This document shows, piece by piece, positions 26,624-35,173 of a stretch of 64,000 nucleotides of DNA. The stretch's first letter is position 1; every line of letters begins with the position of its first letter. The stretch comes from Leisingera sp. ANG-M1 (GTDB taxonomy: Bacteria > Pseudomonadota > Alphaproteobacteria > Rhodobacterales > Rhodobacteraceae), in NCBI RefSeq assembly GCF_000813745.1, contig NZ_JWLC01000019.1:106430-170429 (forward strand), written 5' to 3'. The translations under genes were made by a program, and so were the position numbers. Below the pieces are notes generated by a model. It saw nothing but the letters and a program-made list of their open reading frames with translations. It had not been told where the DNA came from and searched no databases.

Positions 26624-27371
26624 CCTTGTTTTGAGAACGGACAAGCTGAACAAGAGCTTCGGTGCCCTGAAAGCCAGCAGCGACGTTACGCTGGATCTGC
26701 GCCACGGGGAAATCCATGCGCTGATCGGTCCCAATGGCGCTGGTAAATCCACTCTGATCAAGCAGATTGCCGGGAACATCCGGCCCGACAGCGGCCAGGT
26801 GGAACTGCTGGGCCGTGACGTGACCGGTCAGGACACCGTGGCCCGCGCGAGGATGGGGCTGGGGCGGACCTTTCAGATTTCTGCGCTGGCGATGGAATAC
26901 ACTGTCTTGCAGAACGCGGTTCTGGGCGCGCTTGGCGGGCGCGGCGGGCCGTTCCGGTTTTTTCGCAATGTGATGAAGGACCCTGGCTTGCTGGAACCGG
27001 CTCGTGACGCGCTGGAGCGGGTGGGTCTGGCGGATGACGCAAACCGCCGCACCGCTGACCTGTCCCATGGCCAGCGCCGCCAACTGGAAGTGGCCGTGGC
27101 GCTGACGCTGCAGCCCAGGCTGTTCCTGATGGATGAGCCTATGGCGGGCCTCGGCGCCGCCGGTTCGAAAGAGCTGACCGGCTTCCTTGACGGTTTGAGG
27201 CAGCAGGCGCCGATCCTTCTGGTGGAGCACGACATGGATGCAGTCTTTGCCCTGGCCGACCGGATCAGCGTGCTGGTCTACGGTCAGATCATTGCCACCG
27301 GCACGGCGGATGAGATCCGCGCAAATGCCGAGGTGCGCCGGGCCTATCTGGGAGAGGAGGAGGCTGCATGA
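26616..27371 (+). CDS. livG: Branched-chain-type ABC transporter ATPase LivG
   Basis: A 251-residue nucleotide-binding subunit: Walker A GPNGAGKST, a signature variant LSHGQRRQLE and Walker B LFLMDEPMAGLG, followed by the H-loop ILLVEHDMD. The shortened LivG-type C-terminal GTADEIRANAEVRRAYLG is present. The signature has SHG in place of SGG, which is common in LivG. Confidence 0.95.
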   Translation: MADLVLRTDKLNKSFGALKASSDVTLDLRHGEIHALIGPNGAGKSTLIKQIAGNIRPDSGQVELLGRDVTGQDTVARARMGLGRTFQISALAMEYTVLQNAVLGALGGRGGPFRFFRNVMKDPGLLEPARDALERVGLADDANRRTADLSHGQRRQLEVAVALTLQPRLFLMDEPMAGLGAAGSKELTGFLDGLRQQAPILLVEHDMDAVFALADRISVLVYGQIIATGTADEIRANAEVRRAYLGEEEAA

Positions 27372-28057
27372 GCTTGCTGAGTTTGCAGGGCGTCGAAGCC
27401 TCTTACGGGCCCGCGCAAGCCTTGTTCGGCGTTGATCTGGAGATCGATGAGGGCCAGGTCGTGGCGCTGATGGGGCGCAATGGCATGGGCAAATCGACGA
27501 CCATCAAGACCGTCTGCGGAATGCTTGCGGCCTCCGCAGGCCGCTTGCAATTCGATGGCCACGACCTGCGCCGGCTCCCGTCTCACAAGATTGCGCGGCT
27601 GGGTATCGGCTTGGTCCCCGAAGGCCGCCGCTGTTTTGCGCCGCTGACTGTTGAGGAGAACCTTATCGCGCCCGCCCGCCCGGGCCCCTGGGATTTCAAA
27701 CGGGTGGCAGAACTGTTCCCGCGCCTGCAGGAACGGCGGGCGCAGAAGGCTGGTTCTCTTTCCGGCGGTGAGCAGCAGATGCTGACTATAGGCCGCGCCT
27801 TGATGACAAACCCGAGGCTCCTGATCCTGGATGAAGCAACCGAGGGGCTTGCGCCGGTCGTGCGGCAGGAAATCTGGTCCGCGGTGGCGCATCTCAAAGC
27901 CAATGCAGGGCTGGCCATCCTTGTGGTCGACAAGTCGCTGAAGGAGCTTTCGGCCATTGCAGACCGCGCCGTGATCCTTAGCAAGGGCAGCAACGCCTGG
28001 AGCGGGGGCTTGGAAGCGCTGCCCGCAGAGACGGCCGATCGGTTTCTCGGGGTGTAG
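27368..28057 (+). CDS. livF: Branched-chain-type ABC transporter ATPase LivF
   Basis: A 229-residue second ATPase: Walker A GRNGMGKST, signature LSGGEQQML, Walker B LLILDEATEGLAP, with VDKS at the usual H-loop position (H replaced by K). It overlaps livG by 4 bases and ends the liv operon. No clear terminator follows before the convergent GrpB-like gene. Confidence 0.94.
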   Translation: MSLLSLQGVEASYGPAQALFGVDLEIDEGQVVALMGRNGMGKSTTIKTVCGMLAASAGRLQFDGHDLRRLPSHKIARLGIGLVPEGRRCFAPLTVEENLIAPARPGPWDFKRVAELFPRLQERRAQKAGSLSGGEQQMLTIGRALMTNPRLLILDEATEGLAPVVRQEIWSAVAHLKANAGLAILVVDKSLKELSAIADRAVILSKGSNAWSGGLEALPAETADRFLGV

Positions 28058-28222
28058 TAAAGAAGATGGCATGCAGCAGTGCCGCTGGTTGTATCAATCG
28101 GAATCGCTGCCAAGTTTTGCTTTCGGAACGGGGCCTGGCAGCCTAAGGCTCCGGCGGGCTGATCAGCCTGGCGGGGCAGCGAACTCCGGCCGTATGCACT
28201 GAGCCATAGTCCGCCGTTTCAG

Positions 28223-28768
28223 CTAACGGGTTTTCTCAGACAGAACACCTTCGATGAAACGTGCCTTCGCAGCGGTGTACCTTGCCCGATTATCAGAAAA
28301 CTTGGCGGCAAGGCGGGACTTAAGGCGTGAGTATTCCTGGCGGAGGTCTGTGTTCGACCTCAAAACATCCCTGAACTTCAGATAGTTGGCCCATTGCGGG
28401 TCGGTTTCAAAGATTACGTGAAGGTGAACTGTCCGAACTTCGGGGGATGCCTCCAGCAAAAACAAGTGCCCCCCGTGCTCAGCATGATTTCCACTGTGGA
28501 TGTAACCAATTGAGTGCAAGCAATTTTTAAAGCGACGTGAAATCCTGGGATGCCGGAGGGGCAATGCAATGTCTAGAATTGGCTTTGCAGGCAAACCGGG
28601 GACCGCCGTGCTGCCAATATGCTCAGCAAGATACCCGCTGGGCCCAAGAGCCTCAGCCAGGCGTTCGCGTTCTGCACGGAAAGCCAAGGCCCATTCATCA
28701 TGGTGCGCTCTCAATTCGACGCCGCCTTTCTGAAGACCTAGGACCCCGGATTTGGCTAATTGCGGCAT
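28223..28768 (-). CDS. GrpB/UPF0157 family protein (nucleotidyltransferase-like)
   Basis: A 181-residue protein of the GrpB family, whose members have a nucleotidyltransferase-like fold and unknown or only partly known role (one relative is fused to CoaE). Visible family blocks are AEHIGSTAVPGLPAKPILDIALPL near residues 45-70, GGHLFLLEASPEVRTVHLHVI, and YLKFRDVLRSN...Y-RLK-LA. ATG 28768 is preceded by AAGGAT; a TTG two codons earlier is possible. It is flanked by a livF stop and decaying DNA, so it is likely a standalone gene. Composition is less GC-rich than its neighbours, which hints at acquisition. Confidence 0.88.
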   Translation of the reverse strand: MPQLAKSGVLGLQKGGVELRAHHDEWALAFRAERERLAEALGPSGYLAEHIGSTAVPGLPAKPILDIALPLRHPRISRRFKNCLHSIGYIHSGNHAEHGGHLFLLEASPEVRTVHLHVIFETDPQWANYLKFRDVLRSNTDLRQEYSRLKSRLAAKFSDNRARYTAAKARFIEGVLSEKTR

Positions 28769-29328
28769 GGTCAAAAAATCCTTAGAAATATGCTCTTGTT
28801 AGTGCTGCAAAACCTACAAATCCGTCAATCATTGTCAGCCGCAGCCCTCATGCTACCCGACGAACAGGACCGGTAGCGTGCCTCTAGTGTTTACTTCGTA
28901 GGCGGTTGGCGATGCTCAGTTGCGTGCAAGTGGCGCCCACGCGGGACACCGATTAGAAAATACGTTGTTTCGAATTGCGGTCGCACTTCAGGGCAGCGTG
29001 CTCCCTCGCCGCACGCTAACTGTATGTAATGAGACTTATGTTAAATGTGATGCCTTTCTCGCTACCTAAAGAAACAGTGCTGGGACGTTTCCTTGCTGGG
29101 AACACAAAGCAGGCTGGCCCAGCTATACATGCAACTTGATGCCGGAAAGTTGCGGCCTCAAGGGGCGATGCATTGCAATTGGCGAGACACTTTGGACTTT
29201 CAGTGGTCAGGCAGCCTGTCTCAGGAATACCGGCGCGGCGGAGGTGAGGGCGCCAGGATATCCTTGCGGCATCGTGCCCGGCTCTTTGCTGCCATGCACC
29301 AAGCAGGCGTGGTGGAGGCGCTGAACCA
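28769..29328. other. Gene-poor, AT-richer stretch upstream of the MmgE/PrpD remnant
   Basis: Apart from a short open frame at 29093-29338, I find no supported gene in these 560 bases. Base composition drops relative to the flanks and all frames are broken by stops. It looks like degraded DNA rather than a regulatory region. The left end must hold the grpB promoter (-). Confidence 0.5.
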
Positions 29329-29338
29329 ATGGCCCTGA
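29093..29338 (+). pseudogene. Short open frame, probable 3' remnant of an unidentified gene
   Basis: 81 codons with coding-like composition towards the end (ISLRHRARLFAAMHQAGVVEALNQWP). The stop overlaps the start of the MmgE/PrpD remnant (ATGGCCCTGA), the arrangement expected of two genes that once formed an operon. I do not recognise the family. It has no good start or Shine-Dalgarno and is upstream-truncated, so I treat it as a decayed gene end. Confidence 0.3.
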
Positions 29339-29913
29339 CATTCGACCGGTTTGCAACTGGGCCGACCTATGAAGATCTGCCGGAGCAAGCGCTGTGGACC
29401 TTCAGGCGTTCCTTCCTGGGTGCCATGGGCGTTACTGCTATCGGTGCCACCACCGAGTTGTCGAAGACCGTCCGCCGGGTTGCTCCACTGCTATCGGCGC
29501 CAGCTGCGTAGGTGCTGTCAAGCTGCTGATGGACGGGTGCACTGCCAGCCCTGCCGGCACGGCGATAGCGGGGCGTTCACCATCGACTCGATTGATGCCC
29601 ATGACGACCCGACACCATGCAAGGGCCATGCGGGTTCTGCCATGCTGCTGGACGGTGCCGGCTGGGGTGTCCCTTCAGGAGCCACCGCTGCTTCCTTGCA
29701 ACAGACGGCTTTACCGGCGCGCCTGCCCTGACCTGAGAAGGAGACGACGGGGCAGAGTTCTGGGCCGACCTAGGTGCTGACAGTTCCGGTGCTGGGCCGG
29801 GACCGGGCAGAGCAGTTGCCGGGCTGGCGGTGCAATTCGACAGCCTCGATGCAACGAAGTTCCGGCGCTTCTGGACTTATGCTGCGAGCCCGTTTGATCC
29901 CACCGCAGGCTGA
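29329..29913 (+). pseudogene. MmgE/PrpD-family gene remnant (frameshifts, internal stop, deletions)
   Basis: The protein blocks of an MmgE/PrpD (2-methylcitrate dehydratase-like) enzyme can be read in order but in different frames. Frame 1 from 29329 has the N-terminal YEDLPEQALWTFRRSFLGAMGV. A TAG at 29509 forces a shift to GAVKLLMDGCTASPAGTAIAG (29511-29570). A second shift at about 29570 gives GAFTIDSIDAHD and KGHAG. After a deletion, frame 1 from 29695 reads LATDGFTGAPALT, TGA (29734-29736), then EGDDGAEFWADLG. The remnant covers under half of a normal gene (about 1.35 kb). The tail open to 29913 overlaps the chemotaxis gene and may be accidental. Confidence 0.7.
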
Positions 29914-32123
29914 GCCGCTGATGCGGCCGGCCCGTCCAGATCAAAGCGGCCGACAATACCGGAGAGGCTGTGCGCTTCATTCTGCAGCAGCTGGCTGGCG
30001 GCGGCTGCCTGCTCGGCCATTGCCGCGTTTTGCTGCGTCATCCGGTCCAGCTGATGCATGGCTTCCTCGATTTTCTCGAGCCCGCTTGATTGCGTGCGAA
30101 CGCCGCCGGCGATGTCGCTCACCAGCCCGGACACGTCCGAAACCTGTGCAATGATGCTCGACAAGGCGTCTCCCGCCCGTCCGACCATTGAAACGCCGTT
30201 GGCCACATGCTCTTCGCTGGCGCTGGTCAGTTCCTTGATCTGCCCGGCCGCGCTGGAGGCGCGCTGCGCCAAGGCCCTGACTTCCGAGGCAACAACGGCA
30301 AACCCCGCGCCGGCCGGGCCGGCACGGGCGGCCTCAACCCCGGCATTCAGGGCCAGCAGGTTGGTTTGAAAAGCGATATCGTCGATCAGGCTGATGATCT
30401 TGGAAATCTCAGCCGCAGCCTCCTGGATCTGATCCATCGCTTCCACCGCTGAAGCCACCACGCCGGTGCTCTGTTCTGCCTCGCGGCGGGCGCCATGCAT
30501 GGTCTCGTCCATCCGGCCGGCTCGCTCGGCGGTGGAACGGATACCTGCCGTAAGTTCGCGCAGCGCTCCGGCAGTTCCTTCCAGGGTCGCGGCCTGGGTT
30601 TCGGTCCGCCGGGCCATGTCGGTGGCCGCACCGCCCTGCTCTTCTGAAAAACGGCCGACGTTGCTGGCGGTGCCGACAACCTCGCCCATCGAGGTGCGCA
30701 ACTTGTCCAGGCTGTGGTTGAAGTTCTTGCGGAGCGCTTCGTACTGGCCGTCAAATGGAATCCGGATGTCACATGTCAGATTGCCCCGCTGCAGCTCCGC
30801 CAAGGCAGCACTCATGCTGTCCACAACTACGGTTGTGTGGCGGGCGGCTTCTGCTTCCCGGGCTGCGGCAGCGTCGGCGTCTTTCAGCTTGCCGCGGAAG
30901 CTGTCGAGGCTGCGGGCGAGGTCTCCCAGTTCGTCGCCGCGGCTGCGGCCCTGGATTTCGGTATCGTATTGGCTTTCGGCCAGCGCATTAGTGGCCTGGC
31001 GCAGCGCATGGATCGGGCGGGTGACGCTGCGTGCCGCGGCCCAGGACACTGCAATGGCTAGCAGCAGCGCCACGCCGATCAGCGCGGCGGCGGCGAGCCG
31101 GATCCGGTCAGCCACTGCAAAGGCAGTATGTTCATCCGTTTCCAGGACCAGGGACCATTCGAAGCCAGGCAGGTCCAGGGGCATCACCAAGGCAATCGCC
31201 TGTGCGCCCAGAGAAGACGCCACCGATGCAAACTGCCCACCCTCGCGGTTCTTTGCGGCCTCGATCTGCGGCGTTTGCGGCATTTGGTGCAGGACCGGGA
31301 ACAGCCCTTCAACCGAAGACGGGCTGCGGGCCAGGCCGTCGCGGCTGACGGCAAAGATGTTCTGATGGTTGCCCTCTGACAAATTGCTGGTCAATGCGCT
31401 GACGATGCCTTTACTGCCCAGCTGCACTGCAATGACCCCAACGGCTTCCTTGCGTTTGGAAAAGACCGGAGCGGCCAGAAAGGCGGCGGCGTCCGTACTG
31501 TGGCTGTAGGCTGCAAAATCGGCTGTCGCCACAGTGCCGGCTTCGGCTTGCATGGCTGTCTGAAAGACCTGCGCCAGGCCGCTGCTGCCATCTGATTGAA
31601 GGTTGGTCAGAAAATCCCCGTGCTTCTTGACTGAATAGACAATTTGCCCGGAAGCGCTGATCAGATACAGGTCCTGATAGCCATTGAGGCGCAGGCTTTG
31701 CAGAAAGGTCGGGTGATAGGTGACATGCGACTGGTTGTAGTAAGATCCGTCGCCTGCATCGGTGAGCTCGTCCCGCTGGTCTTTGGGATGGGGGTTTGCC
31801 GTAGCATAGGTTCGCTTCAGGTAAGCGATAGGATCGTCTTCTTCGACCATGCCGATCACCCGTTCGAAATTGCCGAGTGCCCTGAACACAGCGGGCTGCC
31901 CGGCCAGGCTGGATACATCCGACCGCGCAGCTTTGATCAGGAACTCCAGCGCCTGGGCCCCGGATTTGGCTTCGATTTCCTGGATCGCAAAGGCATTTTC
32001 CCGGATGCTGCGCTCGGCCATTGAATAGACCAGCAGCGACACAGTGACGAGAAACGCGCCTGTGAGCGCCACCATGATCAGCGGCAGTTTCAGTTTAAGC
32101 GGCAGTTTCCTGATCCGGGGCAT
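29877..32123 (-). CDS. Methyl-accepting chemotaxis protein
   Basis: A 748-residue transmembrane chemoreceptor: TM1 at about residues 11-35, a large periplasmic Cache-like sensor (about 40-320), TM2 (about 322-345), a HAMP region with [15 protein letters not shown], and a cytoplasmic signalling domain whose hairpin tip reads [23 protein letters not shown] with [15 protein letters not shown]. The tip has AG-P-AGAG rather than the usual GE-GRG near the CheA/CheW contact region. No C-terminal CheR/CheB pentapeptide is evident. I use ATG 32123 (GCAGGAG upstream); the frame extends to 32171 without support. No chemotaxis cluster surrounds it, so it is an orphan receptor. Confidence 0.94.
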   Translation of the reverse strand: MPRIRKLPLKLKLPLIMVALTGAFLVTVSLLVYSMAERSIRENAFAIQEIEAKSGAQALEFLIKAARSDVSSLAGQPAVFRALGNFERVIGMVEEDDPIAYLKRTYATANPHPKDQRDELTDAGDGSYYNQSHVTYHPTFLQSLRLNGYQDLYLISASGQIVYSVKKHGDFLTNLQSDGSSGLAQVFQTAMQAEAGTVATADFAAYSHSTDAAAFLAAPVFSKRKEAVGVIAVQLGSKGIVSALTSNLSEGNHQNIFAVSRDGLARSPSSVEGLFPVLHQMPQTPQIEAAKNREGGQFASVASSLGAQAIALVMPLDLPGFEWSLVLETDEHTAFAVADRIRLAAAALIGVALLLAIAVSWAAARSVTRPIHALRQATNALAESQYDTEIQGRSRGDELGDLARSLDSFRGKLKDADAAAAREAEAARHTTVVVDSMSAALAELQRGNLTCDIRIPFDGQYEALRKNFNHSLDKLRTSMGEVVGTASNVGRFSEEQGGAATDMARRTETQAATLEGTAGALRELTAGIRSTAERAGRMDETMHGARREAEQSTGVVASAVEAMDQIQEAAAEISKIISLIDDIAFQTNLLALNAGVEAARAGPAGAGFAVVASEVRALAQRASSAAGQIKELTSASEEHVANGVSMVGRAGDALSSIIAQVSDVSGLVSDIAGGVRTQSSGLEKIEEAMHQLDRMTQQNAAMAEQAAAASQLLQNEAHSLSGIVGRFDLDGPAASAAQPAVGSNGLAA

Positions 32124-32514
32124 GGGCGAAAGTCTCCTGCAATCGACGGGGGCGGCGCAGAGCCGGGGCATACAGGAGTGTTAATCAGGAAAGTCCTGAA
32201 AAAGTGTGTACCGCAATGGTTCCGTAAATGAAGAATTCTGGAAAAGCTGCCTGCCAGATGCCGCATTTACGCAAATCTGCCCAATTCCGGAAGATCTGCT
32301 GCGTCAGCCCCTTCTATTAAAGAGCCATGGATGCAATTTTTCTGTTCCTGATCAGAAATTTTGGCGCAAACCGTCAGGTGCAAGAGCGCCCTGATTTGAA
32401 TTTTCCGCATGACGGCATAGGATCCGGCGCCCCGCTTTGCGCTGCGGTTCCAGTCTTACGGGTAACTAAACTCACACGCAATTTACCTGGAGCCGCAGCG
32501 GAATGGTTTTTGCT
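32124..32514. other. Intergenic region upstream of the chemoreceptor
   Basis: 391 bases without a gene. It holds a perfect inverted repeat TCAGGA-AAG-TCCTGA at 32185-32199, 62 bases ahead of the chemoreceptor ATG (operator or 5'-UTR hairpin candidate), and a weak hairpin TTTCTG-N8-CAGAAA at 32339-32358 with A/T flanks that could help end the upstream hydrolase transcript. The region is more AT-rich than the genes around it. Confidence 0.45.
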
Positions 32515-33318
32515 CTATGCCTTTGCCCTAACCTCCTCCGGCTGCGCTGCTGAGGCGATGAAACGCACGATATGCTCGGCAACCCGGCCGCCGGCTTCCA
32601 GCAAGAGCGAATGCTTCAAATCGGGCAGAATGACGAGTTCGGATTCTGGCAGCGCCTGATCGATCTGCCGATTCAGCCGCGGATTGCAGCCGCCGTCGAA
32701 CTCTCCGGTCAGAACAAGCGATGGCGCCGCAACCTGATGCAGCCATGGCGCCATTTCAGTATCGGCATAGATCCGGAAGACGTTCAGGAACACCTCTGGA
32801 TCGGTCCCCACAACCTGTTTCAACCGGTTTTCCACGACTTCCGGATGGTCTTCGATAAACCCGTCAGTGAACCAACGCGCGGTCAGTGTCTCCAGCACCT
32901 GAGGGATGCCCTTCTGCTCCATCGCCTTCACGACGGCCCAGACTTTGGCCTTGTCGTCCTCGGTGCGGAAAGCAGCAGTGGACAGCAGCCCCAGCGTGCG
33001 GACCCGCTCCGGATACTTCAACGCATAGGCCGGGCCGATCATACCGCCAAGAGAGTGGCCGGCGAAATGCGCGCTTTCGAACCCGGTCCGCTGGCGGAGC
33101 CGTTCCAGATCGGCCACCAGCTCATCCAGGCCGAACTCCCCATGCGGCATAGGTGAGGCGCCATGCCCGCGCAGGTCATAAGTGACAACTGTAAAGTGCT
33201 GTGTCAAAACCGGCAGGGCTTTAGCCCAGGTATTTCGCGCGGCCCCAATCCCGTGGATCAGGAACAGCGGCGGCCCTTCGCCTTGGATCGTGTATTCGCA
33301 ATCTATGGCTTCTGCCAT
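32515..33318 (-). CDS. Alpha/beta hydrolase
   Basis: A 267-residue hydrolase with the oxyanion motif LIHGIG, nucleophile elbow GHSLGG (Ser89), acid Asp in LTGEFDGG and catalytic His in LPDLKHSLL. The fold and length match 3-oxoadipate enol-lactonase and meta-cleavage-product hydrolase relatives. GGGAGG lies 5 bases before ATG 33318. It is last in an operon after a tautomerase, a flavin reductase and a luciferase-like monooxygenase, so it most likely hydrolyses the ester, lactone or ring-cleavage product made by those enzymes. Confidence 0.9.
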   Translation of the reverse strand: MAEAIDCEYTIQGEGPPLFLIHGIGAARNTWAKALPVLTQHFTVVTYDLRGHGASPMPHGEFGLDELVADLERLRQRTGFESAHFAGHSLGGMIGPAYALKYPERVRTLGLLSTAAFRTEDDKAKVWAVVKAMEQKGIPQVLETLTARWFTDGFIEDHPEVVENRLKQVVGTDPEVFLNVFRIYADTEMAPWLHQVAAPSLVLTGEFDGGCNPRLNRQIDQALPESELVILPDLKHSLLLEAGGRVAEHIVRFIASAAQPEEVRAKA

Positions 33319-33329
33319 GGCGGCCTCCC

Positions 33330-33524
33330 TCACTCCGGATATTTGTCAGAGCACAGCTGCCCGCCGGCTCCCCAATTGCCCTTGTCGACATCAGTGATCA
33401 CCACATGAACGCTGTCCGGGCTGCCGCCTGCTGCCTGCACAAAGGCATCGGTCAGATCGCGGACGATGGCGCGTTTCTGGTCCTCGCTGCGGCCAGTAAA
33501 CATTTCGACTCGGATTATCGGCAT
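33330..33524 (-). CDS. 4-oxalocrotonate tautomerase family protein
   Basis: A 64-residue tautomerase. After removal of the initiator Met, Pro1 is the catalytic base of the family; an Arg (TGRSEDQK) near position 11 and the NWGAGG segment near position 50 complete the usual active site. It overlaps the flavin-reductase gene by 10 bases. It would convert an enol to its keto isomer between the monooxygenase and hydrolase steps. Confidence 0.92.
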   Translation of the reverse strand: MPIIRVEMFTGRSEDQKRAIVRDLTDAFVQAAGGSPDSVHVVITDVDKGNWGAGGQLCSDKYPE

Positions 33525-34030
33525 TGCTGTTCTCCTGTTGCAGGTAACTGAGGCCGGACAGCATGAAAGGCGCCGTCCAGATATGTCAGCGGGCGCAGGC
33601 CCGCGTTGTGAATTTCAAAAGTATTGCCAATGATTATCGTGTGGGTTCCATGCGCCAGCGATGTCACCTTCTGGCAGGCAAAGGCCGTCGCGCCATTCAG
33701 CACTGCCCCCCAAGGCGTTTCGGTCAGCGCGACCCCGTGGAAGCGGTCGCCGCAAACTTTGCCTGTGCGGCCGGCAAAACACTCAGCGGTTTCGCGCGCA
33801 TCTTCGGGCAGAACGTTGACGCAGAACACTTTGTTTGCTGCCACTGCCGCGGCAATACGGCTGTCGCTGCGCAGACAGACAAGCACAGACGGTGGATCCG
33901 CGGACAGCGAGGCAAAGGCGCTGACGGTCGCGCCTGCCGCCCCGGCGGGCCCGTTGGTCGTCACCACGGTGACGGAACTCGCAACCTGCCGCATTGCAGT
34001 GATAAAGGCGCTGCGGTCTGCTGCTGTCAT
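33515..34030 (-). CDS. Flavin reductase family protein (FMN/FAD reductase component)
   Basis: A 171-residue split-barrel flavin reductase of the HpaC/RutF/DszD type: FITAMRQVASSVTVVTT at the N-terminus, SADPPSVLVCLRSDSRIAAAV, FCVNVLPEDARETAECFAG, and the terminal GAFHAV. It supplies reduced FMN to the luciferase-like monooxygenase encoded just upstream (ATGA overlap). I start at ATG 34030; the longer frame to 34090 overlaps the monooxygenase too far. Confidence 0.93.
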   Translation of the reverse strand: MTAADRSAFITAMRQVASSVTVVTTNGPAGAAGATVSAFASLSADPPSVLVCLRSDSRIAAAVAANKVFCVNVLPEDARETAECFAGRTGKVCGDRFHGVALTETPWGAVLNGATAFACQKVTSLAHGTHTIIIGNTFEIHNAGLRPLTYLDGAFHAVRPQLPATGEQQCR

Positions 34031-35070
34031 TCTGCCGCCTCTGTTGCCGGACGGGACGTGAAATGGGGCATGACCTCCTCGGCGAAGCATTGGATCGCAT
34101 CCAAGGTTTCCTGCGCATCGCAGCCGAAATTGGGGTTCAGGATCACCCGGTCGATGCCCAGCTCTGCATAGGGCGCCAGCTTGTCGGTGATTTCCTGAGG
34201 GGAGCCGATCAGCAGGCTTTCGGCCAGCTCCTCCGCTGATTGCTGCCTGGGCAGTTCGCGGACCATGCCGTTGTCAACGAGGCCGGGGCCGGTGAAAACA
34301 TTGTCGAACCGGCTGTAGTAGCGGTGCGCTGCCTCGGCTTTCTTTTGCCGGTCGGCTTGGTCCCGCGTTACAAACCCGACCCGGGAAAGCGACAAGGTCA
34401 GCTCACGCCCAGCTTCGTCCATTTCTGCTTTGGCGCGGTTGAAGGCGTCAACCTGGTCCAGCAGCAGCTGGTGGTTTCCCGACAGGGGGGTGGTCTGGAT
34501 GTGAAAGCCGCGCTTGGTGCAATGATAGATGCCTTCGGGGTTCAAGACGGCCATCATCATCTGCGGCCCGCCTGCGCGCACTGGCCGCGGCATGATGGTG
34601 ATCGGGTCGAATTTGTAAAATTCTCCGCCCCAGCTCACTTCTTCTTCGGACAACAGCGCCTGCAGCACGGCCAGCGATTCATTGAACCGGGCCTGGGTTT
34701 CCTCCATTGGAACGCCAAGCCGTTCCATTTCGTACCTGAAGGCGCCGCGGCCCACACCCAGCATCAGCCGTCCATCGGTGAAAATGTCGGTTGCGACCAC
34801 TTCACCGGCATAGGTGCGCATGTCGTGCAGCGGCAGCACCACAATCGAGGTCATGATTTTGATCCGGGTGGTCATGGCGGCAATCTTGACCGCAAACTGC
34901 AACGGAGCCGGCATCATCAGGCAGTTGATCAAGTGGTGCTCTGTTACCGAAACTGCGTCGAAGCCCAGCCGGTCGGCCAGAACAGCCTGCGCCAGCATGT
35001 CCGCATAGACGCGGTCTCCGCCATAGGATTTGTCCGGATAGTCCGCGGACAGCTGAATAGAAAATTCCAT
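34027..35070 (-). CDS. Luciferase-like (LLM) flavin-dependent monooxygenase
   Basis: A 347-residue bacterial-luciferase-fold enzyme that uses reduced FMN from a separate reductase and O2. Blocks include LADRLGFDAVSVTEHH near residue 40, TTRIKIMTSIVVLPLHD, GRLMLGVGRGA, and the C-terminal LIGSPQEITDKLAPYAELGIDRVILNPNFG. GGGAGG is correctly placed before ATG 35070. First gene of a four-gene operon and divergent from a LysR gene. The reaction may be hydroxylation, Baeyer-Villiger or C-S/C-N cleavage; relatives include alkanesulfonate-, EDTA/NTA- and pyrimidine-attacking enzymes. Confidence 0.92.
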   Translation of the reverse strand: MEFSIQLSADYPDKSYGGDRVYADMLAQAVLADRLGFDAVSVTEHHLINCLMMPAPLQFAVKIAAMTTRIKIMTSIVVLPLHDMRTYAGEVVATDIFTDGRLMLGVGRGAFRYEMERLGVPMEETQARFNESLAVLQALLSEEEVSWGGEFYKFDPITIMPRPVRAGGPQMMMAVLNPEGIYHCTKRGFHIQTTPLSGNHQLLLDQVDAFNRAKAEMDEAGRELTLSLSRVGFVTRDQADRQKKAEAAHRYYSRFDNVFTGPGLVDNGMVRELPRQQSAEELAESLLIGSPQEITDKLAPYAELGIDRVILNPNFGCDAQETLDAIQCFAEEVMPHFTSRPATEAAE

Positions 35071-35135
35071 GTGTCGCCTCCCTGTCTTGCAGGAAGCAGG
35101 TTGGCAGAAGTACTTAAAACAATAAAACGAATTTA

Positions 35136-35149
35136 ATCTATCAATAGAT
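35136..35149. promoter_or_regulatory. Inverted repeat in the LLM operon/lysR divergent region
   Basis: ATCTATCAATAGAT: perfect 6-bp arms with a 2-base centre, 24 bases upstream of the LysR ATG and 66 upstream of the monooxygenase ATG. Its shape resembles an ATC-Nx-GAT LysR recognition site. Confidence 0.5.
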
Positions 35150-35173
35150 GCAGGAAATTTGCATTATGCTGAG

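Noticed and set aside
28157..28168. Perfect palindrome GGCTGATCAGCC after livF as a terminator
   Set aside because: Only a 4-bp stem once a loop is allowed and no U-tract follows.
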